A DNA stretch of 64,000 bases from Erigeron canadensis (GCF_010389155.1 NC_057769.1:16244735-16308734), one strand, 5' to 3'. Numbered from the stretch's first letter, positions 22,568 through 32,720 are shown. The notes: a model not told the origin generated them from the letters alone. A program made the numbers and translations.

Positions 22568-24334
22568 TTATTTCAAGATAAACAAGGTATTATCTATTGC
22601 ACCTCTTTGAAAACCATTATTGAGAAGATGTTTAGTTAGAGTGTCATACCAGGCTCTTGGGGCTTGACGAAGACCATACAAAGCTTTGTTTAGTCTATAT
22701 ACCCAGTGAGGATGCTTTTTGTTCACGAAACCTGGAGTCTGCTTAACATACACTTCTTCTTCCAATTTGCCATTCAGGAACACACTTTTAACATCCATCT
22801 GGAAGACTTTGAATTGCAATTGAGCAGCATAAGCCAAGAAAATTCTAATGGCTTCAAGTCTTGCAACTGGAGCAAAAGTTTCATCGAAATCAACACCTTC
22901 TGCTTGACAATAACCCTTGGCAACCAATCTAGCTTTGTTCCTGACAACATTTCCATCTTCATCCATCTTGTTTCGGTAGACCCACCTTGTTCCAATGGGT
23001 TCTTTCTTTAACCCTGGAGGACAAGGAACAAGTTCCCAAACATTGTTCCTTTCGAACTGGTTGAGTTCTTCTTGTATAGCCTCAACCCAGCTTGGATCTG
23101 CCAAAGCCTCGTCAATCTTCTTCGGTTCAATCAGTGATAAGAAGGTGACGTTCAAGCATTGTTCACTTGTGGCTCTTCTAGTCTGAACCCCACTATCTGG
23201 ATTTCCAATGGGATGAGCAACTGCCCATTTAGTGTATTGACTAGGTTGATTTGGCACAACATCAGTGCAAGAAACCTGTCGATCTTCAACAGTTGTGGCA
23301 ACTGGAGAAGGATCAGCCCAAACTACTTCAACTTCTTCATCAGTGTCAACTGGCGTGTTGACATGATTATCTTCAAATAAAGGCATATTTTGAGGAATTG
23401 GAGAAGTCTGAACTGGTTCTGACGTTGTTGTGGCACGAACATCTGATCCAATCACCAGTTTCTGTGGTACATTGAAACTAATGGAGGGATAGAATGAAGT
23501 GTCACTGGAGCTTTTCTTTAGTAAAACTGGTTCCAAGTCCTGATGACTGAAAACATCTCTTGCTGTATTGACTGATTGATGAACTTGATCAGATACACCA
23601 AAATCAACTGGGACAACTGGAGATAAATCAAGGCTTGGTATTTTATTGATTGCTTCATTAGATTCATCGAATGTGACATGAATTGTCTCATGTACCTTTT
23701 GGAGTCTATAATTACAAACTCTATAGGCTTTTCTAATATCTGAATACCCCACGAAAACACCCTCATCAGCCTTTGCATCAAACTTTCCTAACTGACTGGA
23801 ATCATTTAAGATAAAAACAGGACAACCAAATACATGGAAATATCCAATATTTGGTTTGCGTTTCCTGAGGACTTCATAGGCAGTCTTCCTATGTCTCTTG
23901 ACATAAACTGACCGATTTTGGGTTTGGCAAGCAATTGCCACAACTTCAGCCCAAAAACAGGTGGGAAGACCTGATTCAGATAACATACTTTTGGCAACTT
24001 CAATTAATGTGCTATTTTTTCTTTCAACCACACCATTTTGCTCTGGAGAATGAGCTGAAGAGAAGTTCTGAGAAATGCCAGTGTCAGTGCAAAATGACTC
24101 CAATTCTTTGTTGATGAATTCAGTTCCATTGTCACTTCGCAACTGACAAACTTTCTTGGTATACTTGAGCTCAATTTTCTTGATGAGAGAGATAATTTCA
24201 CCAGGTGCATCACTTTTTGATCTGATAAATACCACCCAACAATACTTGGAGTATTCATCAACAACAACTAAAGTGTATCTTTTACCTGCTTTAGTTTGAA
24301 CATTCACTGGACCAAAAAGATCCATATGAAGCAT
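22568..24334 (-). CDS. Copia integrase and reverse transcriptase N-terminal part
   Basis: A 588-codon open frame. The integrase core has the three acidic residues in [16 protein letters not shown] and [31 protein letters not shown] block marks the copia integrase C-terminus. An acidic, Pro/Thr-rich linker follows, then reverse transcriptase from [20 protein letters not shown] through [35 protein letters not shown] and [15 protein letters not shown]. It ends at a nonsense codon just before the YVDD segment. The frame overlaps the upstream protease frame by 31 bp in another register, which marks a frameshift. Confidence 0.92.
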   Translation of the reverse strand: MLHMDLFGPVNVQTKAGKRYTLVVVDEYSKYCWVVFIRSKSDAPGEIISLIKKIELKYTKKVCQLRSDNGTEFINKELESFCTDTGISQNFSSAHSPEQNGVVERKNSTLIEVAKSMLSESGLPTCFWAEVVAIACQTQNRSVYVKRHRKTAYEVLRKRKPNIGYFHVFGCPVFILNDSSQLGKFDAKADEGVFVGYSDIRKAYRVCNYRLQKVHETIHVTFDESNEAINKIPSLDLSPVVPVDFGVSDQVHQSVNTARDVFSHQDLEPVLLKKSSSDTSFYPSISFNVPQKLVIGSDVRATTTSEPVQTSPIPQNMPLFEDNHVNTPVDTDEEVEVVWADPSPVATTVEDRQVSCTDVVPNQPSQYTKWAVAHPIGNPDSGVQTRRATSEQCLNVTFLSLIEPKKIDEALADPSWVEAIQEELNQFERNNVWELVPCPPGLKKEPIGTRWVYRNKMDEDGNVVRNKARLVAKGYCQAEGVDFDETFAPVARLEAIRIFLAYAAQLQFKVFQMDVKSVFLNGKLEEEVYVKQTPGFVNKKHPHWVYRLNKALYGLRQAPRAWYDTLTKHLLNNGFQRGAIDNTLFILK

Positions 24335-24936
24335 GTGAAGAGGTTCAGTGATACTGAAGTTTTGTCTGGTCTTGAAACTGGCTCTTTTTTGAAATTAAAG
24401 GAAATTAACAAATGCTTCTCCTTTTTAAAGGAAATTAAAGGTATCCCATCCACCAGTTGTTTTCTTGACAACTTATTGATATTTTTGAAATTGAGGTGGG
24501 ATAACCTTTTTTGCCACAGCCAGTTGGTGTCCTCATCTGCCTTAGCATAGAAACAATGCTCTTTTGGAGCTGGTTCCATGTCCATTATGTACACATTCCC
24601 TTTCCTTGGTGCAATCATTACCACTTCCCAATCCTTGTTAAATATGGTGCCTTGAGCAATATCGAACAAAACCTTATATCCATCATCACAAAGCTGACTG
24701 ACACTTATCAGGTTATATTTCAAACCATTAACAAATGCAACTTTTGTGAACTGGACCTGCCCATTGTCAACTACACCATATCCTTCAGTTTTCCCACTTC
24801 CATTATTACTAAATGTCACTGCCGGTCCATCTTGGATAGTGAACTCTTCCAGCAGGGGCTTACATCCGGTCATAGTCCGGCCAGCAGCGCTGTCCAGATA
24901 CCAGATATTCTTCTTTCGAACGCCCTGCACACCCAA
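24304..24936 (-). CDS. Copia protease and degenerate pre-integrase region
   Basis: The aspartic protease active site reads [13 protein letters not shown], with Asp-Ser-Ala where Asp-Ser-Gly is usual. The second copia copy (34151-34684) has the same triad, so this is a lineage feature. After [17 protein letters not shown] comes the pre-integrase zinc region: [20 protein letters not shown] keeps one of the two His residues (the first is Gln). The Cys-x2-Cys part is missing, replaced by a small local duplication (SFKKEK then SFNFKKE, at about 24390-24440) and a frameshift. The frame starts beyond a frame break from the preceding ORF. Confidence 0.85.
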   Translation of the reverse strand: MGVQGVRKKNIWYLDSAAGRTMTGCKPLLEEFTIQDGPAVTFSNNGSGKTEGYGVVDNGQVQFTKVAFVNGLKYNLISVSQLCDDGYKVLFDIAQGTIFNKDWEVVMIAPRKGNVYIMDMEPAPKEHCFYAKADEDTNWLWQKRLSHLNFKNINKLSRKQLVDGIPLISFKKEKHLLISFNFKKEPVSRPDKTSVSLNLFTCFIWIFLVQ

Positions 24937-24944
24937 GCAGATAA

Positions 24945-26207
24945 TTAGTTATTTTTGTGAACCCATTTTTTCTTGATGGGTCCACCAGACTTCTCTTGAG
25001 AAATCTCAGAAGATTTACTTGGGTTGGAACTGGAGGCTGGAACTGGAGGATTATTTCCAACTTCAGGAGTAAAAACAATTGGTTTGATGGGAACAACAAC
25101 ATCCTCCTTTTTTATTCCAGATTTTGCTCCTTTTTTAGCAGATTGATTTTGTTTTTGCTTTTGCTTTAATGGAGGAGTTTTAACAACTTGTTTTTCAGCT
25201 GAAGAAGACGAAGCTCCTTCCAGATTCTTTATTCTGGCAGTACAACTTTGTACTTGCATGGACAAATTTTGGATTTGACTCTCCAGTTTTAACAAAAAGT
25301 TGTTTTCTTCAGGCTGCTGAACCTTGGACTTGGGTTCAGCAAAATTTTGAGTCTTTGGAGTTTTCGGCTCTTTGGAATTTTGAGGTAAAGGATTATCACC
25401 AGTTTCCCTTTTAACTGGAGCTTTAGCCTTCTTGGCTCCAGTTTTGACCTCAACAGGGGTGGTCTCAATGGATTCAGATTTGGCAGGGTCAGAGGAGTCA
25501 TAAGGAGTCTCAACTCTAACTGATTCTGGCATCTGTTGAATTGTGGGTAAAACAGCTGCCATCTGAAGATCACCAGATTTCCATGCAGTTTTTTGAGCAA
25601 CAATGGTTTTTGAAAAAGCGTCATAATTTTTACCAGATGCTTGTACCCAAGAGTTGATAACCATGTGTTCCTTTTCAAGATCAAATTTTAGTTTTTGGTT
25701 ATCTCTTTCCAATGCCTCATTTTTCAAATCTGACTCTTTGAGAGCCAACTGGACACTTTGCAAATCATTAATTTGACCTTTCATATTGTTAAACTCAATT
25801 AAAACAGTTTCCAAGTATCTTTCACAGTCAGTTCTCATAGTATCAACAAATAACAGGTCATCATTTAATGATTCAGCAATATCCAGTTTTAGTTCTGTAT
25901 CTAATTCAACATCATAATCTCTTACCTTCTTTAAAATGATGTCCACCCATCTTCCAGAAACAACATCATCTTTTACCACTGGTTGTTGATTTTCTAATGC
26001 CATGAAACACACATCTCTAATCTCTTCTTCATCATCAGATGAGTCATCAGAGAGTTCCCATTTCCCCTCAGTTTGAGCCATCATGCACTTGTTCTTTTCT
26101 TTCTCTTTTTTTTTGTTCAAGAGACATGAGGGCGATTTAGGCCTTAAGTTTCTTATATTTGGCCTTATAATCATCAGTTTTAGCAAAATTTGGGACAACA
26201 GGACCAA
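24945..26207 (-). CDS. Copia second frame between gag and protease
   Basis: A 420-codon frame in the +1 register relative to gag, overlapping the end of gag by about 70 bp. It reads through the gag stop region into MMAQTEGKWELSDDSSDDEE and RDVCFMALENQQPVV. A helical part (NEALERDNQKLKFDLEKEH), a Lys/Pro-rich part and a possible coiled coil (LLKLESQIQNLSMQVQSC) follow, and it ends KWVHKNN. The SDDSSDDEE...CFMAL phrase is the usual linker between zinc knuckle and protease in copia polyproteins. The second copia element has the same frame relation (35571-35876). An internal ATG (MMAQ) would also allow reinitiation. Confidence 0.8.
   Translation of the reverse strand: MVLLSQILLKLMIIRPNIRNLRPKSPSCLLNKKKEKEKNKCMMAQTEGKWELSDDSSDDEEEIRDVCFMALENQQPVVKDDVVSGRWVDIILKKVRDYDVELDTELKLDIAESLNDDLLFVDTMRTDCERYLETVLIEFNNMKGQINDLQSVQLALKESDLKNEALERDNQKLKFDLEKEHMVINSWVQASGKNYDAFSKTIVAQKTAWKSGDLQMAAVLPTIQQMPESVRVETPYDSSDPAKSESIETTPVEVKTGAKKAKAPVKRETGDNPLPQNSKEPKTPKTQNFAEPKSKVQQPEENNFLLKLESQIQNLSMQVQSCTARIKNLEGASSSSAEKQVVKTPPLKQKQKQNQSAKKGAKSGIKKEDVVVPIKPIVFTPEVGNNPPVPASSSNPSKSSEISQEKSGGPIKKKWVHKNN
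26130..26150 (-). promoter_or_regulatory. Candidate +1 frameshift site at gag stop
   Basis: The gag frame ends CTT AAG GCC TAA. The next frame continues as TTA AGG CCT AAA, one base later. The second copia element has CTT AAG GCT TAA in the same place with the same +1 relation (35836-35847). A CTT codon that can slip to TTA recalls the yeast Ty1 CTT-AGG-C site, though the following codon differs. This is an inference from conservation in two copies. Confidence 0.5.
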
Positions 26208-27375
26208 CTTGGTTGTTCATCTGATTAGATCTGCATTCCTTCATTAAATTACCTTTCTTACCACATTTGTAGCAGATAAGATTGGCCTTATCCAGAGAAT
26301 TTGAACTGGAAGCATTATTGGACCCATTAAATCGATTAGATTTATGCTTGAACCTATTAAAGGTTTTAGCAATCATCGCTACCAGATCATCATCGTCAGT
26401 TTCCTCACAACCATTACTTAGATTTGTGGTTAGGCCAGAGTTCAATAAGTTGTTTAACATCTCCTTCATAGAATGTAACAGGACATTCTCAGCAGACATT
26501 AAAGCAGCACAAGGTTGCCCGGTAAGATTGGCAACCTTGGAACTCTGAGCATGGTTTAAAGCATCTTGCTCAGCCAATATTCTTGCAGCATCATTATCTT
26601 TAGTGAATCTGAAGGCTCCATAAAGGGAAGCAAAAGTATGGTTGTGCAAGGTCTTACCTTGTCTTAAGACAAGAACCATGTGTGCCCATTTGGATGGCAA
26701 GACATCACAGAATTTCTCAAGAAGAATATCCTTATCCTTCTCCACTCCCAAGCCTCTAAGTTGATTAATTAGGCCAGTAAATCTGGTGTAAGTACCAGTT
26801 AAACTTTCATTGGGAAGAGCAAAGAAGGATTCATACTTCTTGTTAAGAGCAACCTTTTGGGTGACAATGGTGTCATTTCCTCTTTCAAACTGGAGAACTA
26901 ATTCATCCCACATAGATTTAGCACTGGGAAACAGCACAAGTGTTGGAATTAGTTCCTCAGGAACAGCAGCAAGGATCAAGTTTTTCAGGCTGGTATCAAG
27001 ATCAACCAGTCTGCGATCCTCGTCTGACCAATGTTCCTCAGACTTTTCCCTGGAGCCTCTTCTCCCAGTAGGGTCAAGAAGAGGGCTAACACCACTGGAC
27101 ATGGGTATATATGGTCCATCCTTAAGGATTTTCAACATATACCTCTCTATCCCACCAAAATGCAAGAGCATTCTAGCTTTCCATGTACCAAAGGTCTCAC
27201 CATTCCCATCGAATTTGGGAACAGGAGTGTTGGAGTAATGTACATGGACGTGGTTTGCTCCAGGAGTAGGAGGAGGAGGAGGAGGAGGAGGAGGAGGAAG
27301 GTTAGTATTTAAAGGGGTTGTAACATTAGGATTAGACTCATTTGGACCAGAACCATTCTCACCTTCAGTAGCCAT
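26137..27375 (-). CDS. Copia gag
   Basis: A 412-codon frame from ATG 27375 (MATEGENGSGPNESN), starting about 45 bp downstream of the primer-binding site. A polyproline tract (about 27268-27300) is encoded by repeated GGA on the plus strand. The capsid-like core has FDGNGETFGTWKARMLLHF, LDTSLKNLILAAVPEEL, SAKSMWDELVLQFERGND and TYTRFTGLINQLRGLGVEKD. The zinc knuckle reads CYKCGKKGNLMKEC, where Asn replaces the His of CX2CX4HX4C. The frame ends YKKLKA and a stop at 26137-26139 that is conserved in the second copy. Confidence 0.92.
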   Translation of the reverse strand: MATEGENGSGPNESNPNVTTPLNTNLPPPPPPPPPPTPGANHVHVHYSNTPVPKFDGNGETFGTWKARMLLHFGGIERYMLKILKDGPYIPMSSGVSPLLDPTGRRGSREKSEEHWSDEDRRLVDLDTSLKNLILAAVPEELIPTLVLFPSAKSMWDELVLQFERGNDTIVTQKVALNKKYESFFALPNESLTGTYTRFTGLINQLRGLGVEKDKDILLEKFCDVLPSKWAHMVLVLRQGKTLHNHTFASLYGAFRFTKDNDAARILAEQDALNHAQSSKVANLTGQPCAALMSAENVLLHSMKEMLNNLLNSGLTTNLSNGCEETDDDDLVAMIAKTFNRFKHKSNRFNGSNNASSSNSLDKANLICYKCGKKGNLMKECRSNQMNNQVGPVVPNFAKTDDYKAKYKKLKA

Positions 27376-27419
27376 CGAAGCAGACCTAGGTTATAGAATT
27401 GAAACAATTCAACCTGCCT

Positions 27420-27431
27420 GCTCTGATACCA
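27420..27431 (-). other. Copia primer-binding site (initiator tRNA-Met)
   Basis: The minus strand reads TGGTATCAGAGC two bases after the 5' LTR end (ACTTACA AG). This is the standard plant retrotransposon site for initiator tRNA-Met. It confirms the LTR edge at 27434 and the minus orientation. Confidence 0.9.
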
Positions 27432-27433
27432 CT

Positions 27434-28404
27434 TGTAAGTCCCAACTATTTCTAGATGGGTGCTGAAGACACCTCTATGTCAATGGTGAGTGTACTTTGC
27501 AACACAATCACTTAATCTGGACATGACCAGTTTATAGTAATTGTGTACCAGGTAATCTAGAGGTCTACTTATTAAGGTGACAATGTAAATAAGTAAATAC
27601 AATGCAATAGATATAATTGACAAGTATTTATAACGATGAGACAATAAGTATTTTTCAAGTGTATTTTATTTATTGATTGTTAGATAAATACAAGGTTTTT
27701 GCAGAACCAAGATAATACAAAGATGTAAATATCCTAACAACCTATGAAATACAATTGATCTATACTTGGAAATTCTCCTAACAATCGAAACACTTAAAGT
27801 TGTGAAATGTTCCTTTTTGCGATTTAGAGAATATTGCACAAGTTCACCAATATTGCAGAATGTATGTGTTTCCAAAGTTGTTGAAATGCTTGGGCAAGGA
27901 CCTCTATTTATAGTCGAAGTATGAGCATTGGGATCTCCACTTCGAAGTACAAATATGGTTGACAGCACACAAAAGTATTAGTAAATAATCCTTTGTGTGT
28001 GCTAAATAAAGTAAGACAAATGTTACTTTATTCAACCACTCTACATCTTTGCACTTTTATCCACAGACAAGATTATTGTCCGGTTAAAAGGATGTAGTGT
28101 AAGAGGTCCTCCTCGTGATCAGTGTAAAGCTTTGTAAAGGCATTTACACTAAAGGATCTCCAGTTGATTGATCTAGTGAAATGTCAACTGGGCTTCGCTG
28201 CCATTGCCATTTCCTTTCTTCCACTTGTTGTCTTTGACTTCAACTGGAAGGTCTTCAGATTTAAGTCTTCAAATCTCAACTGGAGGAAGTCATCGGTTGC
28301 TTAAACTGTACAATGCAACTGGACTTCTAATATTTCGGACAATTCTTCATGCTCTCCAGATGCCGCTGGAGAGCTCCAGTTTGTACCTTAAACTGGACCT
28401 AACA
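27434..28404 (-). repeat. Copia 5' LTR
   Basis: A 971-bp copy of the LTR at 16035-17007 with TG...CA ends. CTCTATTTATAG near 27901-27912 and the gag-proximal edge are intact. Immediately to its right lies the polypurine tract and internal 3' sequence of another unit, instead of host flank. Confidence 0.9.
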
Positions 28405-29003
28405 AATTCCCCCTAATTGTCCTGAAATATTGCCAAGTATTTTCAAACTTGTTTCTATACAAGGATAAGTTTGAAATACTTGAGTTTGATAAAACCTATT
28501 AAGTTTCCAAGACATTTTTATAGATCATCAAATGCCTTGGGTTTAGTTTTAATTGTTTGTAGATCTTATCAGATATCTAACTTGTGAATTACAATCTGGC
28601 AACTTGTATATACACAATTTTACAATGAAGTTACAAGAAAGTAAATAAAATTACAAGCAGATAGATAGAAGGAAAACTTAAACAGATGGCCCTTCGCCAG
28701 TTTTCCTTCTTTTGGCAACTGATGAAATTGGCTGTTTGTCTTCAAGATCAAGGCCTAATCTTTCTTCAATGTTTCCCTTGAACTTGATCAGATTTTGCGA
28801 TACATATTCCCAGCCTTTTTCAACCTTGTTCTTCCGCTGCCTTCATTCTAGCAAACTCAACATCTCCACATGCTCTGAATGACCATACTGATGGACATCA
28901 GGGTTCTCAGTTGTTCTTTTGGGTCCACCAAAGTATTGAACCTCAACAACAAAATGTTTGGCACTAGGCTTGATCAATACTTTTACATCAGTGATCTTAC
29001 CTA
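28405..29003 (-). mobile_element. Truncated second copy of the copia 3' internal region
   Basis: These 599 bp match 17008-17606 nearly base for base: the polypurine tract, a non-coding stretch, and the C-terminal end of the extra ORF (EVQYFGGPKRTTENPDVHQY ... AKRRKTGEGPSV), here with an extra in-frame stop (SLLE, stop, RQRK). The match ends abruptly at CAGTGATCTTACC, where gypsy integrase sequence resumes. In element orientation the order is partial internal, LTR, full internal, LTR. That order is expected from recombination between tandem or nested copies followed by deletion. Confidence 0.85.
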
Positions 29004-29480
29004 GTCTGACCATGTCTATCCTAGTCCCAAAGGCCTTCTGAAACTCTCGTCTAAGATTAAGAATTCAAGTGAGTATTTGTGTCCGAAATAATCGAAACTG
29101 GTACGCCATGCTTCGACACGACTTCCCTTACATACTTCTTTACCAATTTCTCTGTGGAGTCTTTCTCGCATATGGCCAAGAAATGAGCATACTTTGCCAG
29201 TCCATCGACAATAACCCAAATCATATCATGACCTTCCTTTGTTTTGGGTAATTTCTCAATAAAATCTATAGTCACACACTCCCATTTCCATTCAAGAATT
29301 TCTGGTTGTTTGAGTAATCCAGAAGGTGCCTAATATTTTGCTTTCACCCGTACACACGTCATGCATAGGCTTACAAACACAACAACGTCCTTCTTCATGT
29401 CAGGCCACCAATACAACTCTCGCAGTCATATTACCTCTTGTGAGCACCCAGATCTACCGTATAGATTGAATTATGTGCTT
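29004..29480 (-). pseudogene. Ty3/gypsy integrase, N-terminal part
   Basis: The minus strand shows RVRELYWWPDMKKDVVVFVS (the zinc-finger end), KQPEILEWKWECVTIDFIEK, DMIWVIVDGLAKYAHFL and KHGVPVSIISDTNTHLNS. A frameshift precedes the last recognisable block, SEGLWD/TRIDMVR, at the junction with the copia copy. The integrase Asp residues in TIDF and ISDT are visible, but the Glu-containing region is missing. It is the same element as the 15622-16034 piece, split by the copia block. Confidence 0.82.
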
Positions 29481-30142
29481 CGCTCATGATCAATGTTCTC
29501 AAATCACCAGTGAAAGGAACCCATTGTCTGTCCACGAAATATAATCCACCAACGTCCCTCTTATCTAAATGTTGCTCCATGCCTCACAATTCCTTCTTGA
29601 GGAGTTCTTTATCGCCAACAACCCTTGTCTGTGCTTCTATGATCAGATCTCTAACATTTCTTAGCAATGTAATGCTCATCACACGTACTCGTCTAGGCTT
29701 AACCCTTTCCTTACGGCTTAGCATGTGGCCACTACATTGGTTTTTCCCGGGTGATAACGAATTTCACAATGGTAGTCACTAAGTAACTCAAGCCATCTCC
29801 TTTGCCACATATTCAAATCTTGCTGCATGAAGATATGTTGCAGAATTTCGTCATCCACATAAATCACACACTTGGTTCCAAACAAATAATGCCTCCAATA
29901 CTTTAATGCAAATACTACTACTCCTAAATCCAAGTCATGAGCTGTGTAATTCTTCTCATGACCTTTAATTGTCGCGCATCGTACACGGTCACTTTACCTT
30001 TTTGCATGAGTACACAACCTAATCCTTGAAACAATGCATCATAGTACACTACAAAATCATTTGATCCTTAAGGCAGACTCAAAATCGGTGCATTACACAA
30101 CCTATCCTTCAAAATCTGAAACGCTTTTTCTTGTTTCTCGCC
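29481..30142 (-). pseudogene. Ty3/gypsy connection and RNase H
   Basis: The best-preserved part is 29718-29933: MDLGVVVFALKYWRHYLFGT, YVDDEILQHIFMQQDLNMWQ, RRWLELLSDYHCEIRYHPGK and TNVVATC. This matches the gypsy RNase H end (ALKxWRHYLYG, TDHKSLQ, QRRWxELLxDYDCEIxYHPGKANVVADAL). The neighbouring frames are interrupted by stops. Confidence 0.8.
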
Positions 30143-30800
30143 TTAAACATAAGGTCTATCTTTCTGCGTTAATTGTATTAGCGGCAGCAAAATCTTAGAA
30201 AATTTTTTCATGGACATTCTATAACAACCTGCCAGACCAAGGAACTGTCTAACCTCAATCGGCATCTCTGGCATTTTCCAATTCTTAACTGAATCAACCT
30301 TGCTAAGATCTACATGTAATCCATCCTTACTCACAATATGTCCCAAAATGTGTACCTCATTCAGCCAGAATTCACATTTAGAGAACTTTCCATACAGTTT
30401 TTCCTTCCTCAACAATTCCAGTACTTTTCGCAAGTGTTCAATATGTTCCTTATTTGTCTTTGAGTAATTCAAAATGTCGTCGATAAACACGATAAAAAAC
30501 TTGTCCAAATACGGTCGACACACTCTATTCATCAAGTCTATGAACTTTTCCGGAGCATTAGTTAATCCAAAGGGCATCACTGTAAATTTGAATTGTCCGT
30601 ATCTTGTCCTAAAAGCGGTTTTTGGTATGTCGTCCCCATGTACATGTAATTGATGATACCATGAACGTAAGTCAATCTTTGAGAAACACTTTGCACCTTG
30701 GAGCTGGTCGAATAGATCATCAATCCTAGGAAAAGGATAAAGGTTTCTCACCGTTAATTTATTCGACTCACGATAAACGTACGAATAGAATTATTCTTTT
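30143..30800 (-). pseudogene. Ty3/gypsy reverse transcriptase
   Basis: A 202-codon frame begins [20 protein letters not shown] and continues [40 protein letters not shown] and the catalytic [13 protein letters not shown]. It ends with [20 protein letters not shown] and a stop. Upstream (towards 30950) a frameshifted [15 protein letters not shown] region is the expected RT N-terminus. FIDD retains both catalytic Asp residues, but the copy is dead because of surrounding lesions. Confidence 0.9.
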
Positions 30801-32140
30801 TTGTGACGAATAAAACAGGTGCTCTCCACGGTGACTGACTAGGTCTAATAAATCCCTTGTCTATCGTTTCTTTTAATTGTGTGGCCAATTCTAGTAATCC
30901 AGTTGTTGCTTGTCATAAGGGGGTTTTGCTAAAGGAGCAGGGATAAGACTAATAAGAAAATTAAGTTGTCGAGACGGAGGTAAGCCAGGTAAATTATCAA
31001 GAAAAACATCAAGAAAAACATCCTGATAGTCACGAACGACGGGGACATCAGTCAAGCTAAGCTCTTTAACAGATACTCATGACACAAACCTCAAAAGACT
31101 CAGACTCTCGCCTTGGACCTCTAGTATTTTGCCACTAGGTAAGGGAATTCTAACAACTTTTGCACTACATAGAATCATAACGTCGACCAAAGACATCCAG
31201 TCCATACCAACATTAACGTCAAAACTTCCCATTAAAAAAGTACTAAGTCAATAAGGGAATTATAATTACTAAAGTCTAATGTGCACAAACGAACTAGTCG
31301 CAGCACAACTATAATCAGCCCTCGAGTCAAAAGAACAATAGCATAGAGAGCATTCAAAAGAAAAGTTCATGTAGCACATTCGAATCATTACGAGCATCTG
31401 TTGCATTTAGTACATAAGCACGACATCTAGTTGCTCGAACTTGATCATCTCCATTCTAATTCAATGATACCGCATTCAACGGTGCCCTTTGAGTCCTTGG
31501 TTCCCTACGGTATTTGTAAAATGCTCAGTCTTATGGTAGTTGAAACATGTCATGCAATTTGATTCGTCACGTCATGAAGATTGCACTTTGTACACTTAGG
31601 GCGAGGACCCACATATTCCTTTTTGCCGACATCAGTCACTGCAAATACCTTGCCTCCATTATGCCCTTTTACCAATAGATCGCCAAACTTTCTTACAACT
31701 ACTTGCTCCAATACCTTCCTTCATCTTTGTCCTAACAACGGTAAGAGTTCTACACTGAATCAACTCATCAGTCATAGCCTTGGATCTAAATATAGCCTCT
31801 TCCAGAGTAAGCGGATGAATGACAACCATAGTCTACCTATCCTTAGGGATCAACCAACGAAGATACTTCTCGATGTCTTTGCTCTCGGGGTTACCTGAAT
31901 GTGGATCAAGCCTTGACATCCCATTGAAACATGTAGCGTAACTAACATGATCATCACCAATCATCTTATGCTCCAAAAGTTCTCGATATAACCTTATCAG
32001 TTCAGTTGACGTACAGAACTTTCTCGTCAATAACTCTTTAAAATTTTACCAAGACATCGCCTTAGCCACTACTTTGCCTCTGGCTCCACATTGACCATTC
32101 CATCAAGATAGCGCATCAAAGGTAATGAAATTTGTCACAT
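30801..32140 (-). pseudogene. Ty3/gypsy gag and protease region, heavily decayed
   Basis: The clearest part is 31833-32030: TRKFCTSTELIRLYRELLEH, ATCFNGMSRLDPHSGNPESK and YLRWLIPKDRQ, the capsid-type region of gypsy gag. Leftwards a possible zinc knuckle (CPKCTKC near 31590) and faint protease remnants follow in many short frames. Around 32140 the similarity stops and unrelated hairpin repeats begin, so the gypsy 5' end is truncated there. Confidence 0.65.
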
Positions 32141-32720
32141 TTATGTTTATGTGTTTGTTTATTATTTGTATTTTGCAGGTTCTAGACATAACATGTAAAG
32201 AGTCATTAAATTAATAATGTTTCTGCGTTTTACAGCAGTTGGAATATTAACTTAATGTACTTCCAAAAGGAAGTTAAGATAATTGTGTTTCCGCAGGAGA
32301 AACTGTATCTTAAATATATACTTCCTATAGGTAATACTGACGACGTTGTTGCTGCGTATTTACAGTACTAGAAGAACATTGTCACTGCTAATGTTATTTC
32401 TGCGTATATTTACTGCAGTAGAAACATTGGCGGAGTTAATGTCAGTTATGCGTCTTAATAGCAGTTAAGACATTAATTCTAATATTCCTAAGTGTCATTT
32501 GAGTGTTCTAGGGAACTAGCAATTAGTTGCATGTGGAAAGAACACTCAAGAGGTCATTTGAGGGTTCTTGGGAATGAGCAAAAGTTTGCTTGTGGAAAGA
32601 ACACTCAAATGGTCATTTGAGAGTTTCTAAAGAACAAGCAAATGTATGCTTGTTCGTAAGAAGTCTCAAATGGTTTGAGAGTTTATGTGGAAACAAGCAA
32701 AAGTATGTGATGTGTGAAAT
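32141..32720. repeat. Array of hairpin-forming repeats
   Basis: Two kinds of self-complementary units follow one another. In about 32205-32475 there are units with TGCG...GCAG loops, such as AAGATAATTG...GTATCTT (32275-32311), CTTCCAAAAGGAAG (32259-32275) and TTAATGTC...GACATTAA (32430-32475). In about 32490-32710 there are three to four direct units of roughly 65 bp with arms TTTGAGTGTTCT and AGAACACTCAAA. There is no coding frame. The array lies between a truncated gypsy gag and unassigned repeat DNA, so it may be part of an LTR. Confidence 0.65.

Larger units (their letters stand above)
16035..28404 (-). mobile_element. SIRE/Maximus-like Ty1/copia retrotransposon, 12.4 kb
   Basis: Minus-strand element, from right to left: 5' LTR 27434-28404, primer-binding site 27420-27431, gag, a second frame, protease, integrase, reverse transcriptase, RNase H, a large extra 3' frame (17281-20884), polypurine tract and 3' LTR 16035-17007. 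Domain order PR-IN-RT-RH identifies copia. The long extra frame after pol and the overall size point to the SIRE/Maximus lineage, although sequence placement would need a tree. Pol has nonsense and frameshift lesions, so this copy is dead. No 5-bp target duplication flanks it, because to the right the sequence continues as a second, partial copy of the element's own 3' end. Confidence 0.88.

Noticed and set aside
27031..27312. Plus frame ending in poly-Arg
   Set aside because: Antisense reading of the GGA repeat that encodes the gag polyproline tract.
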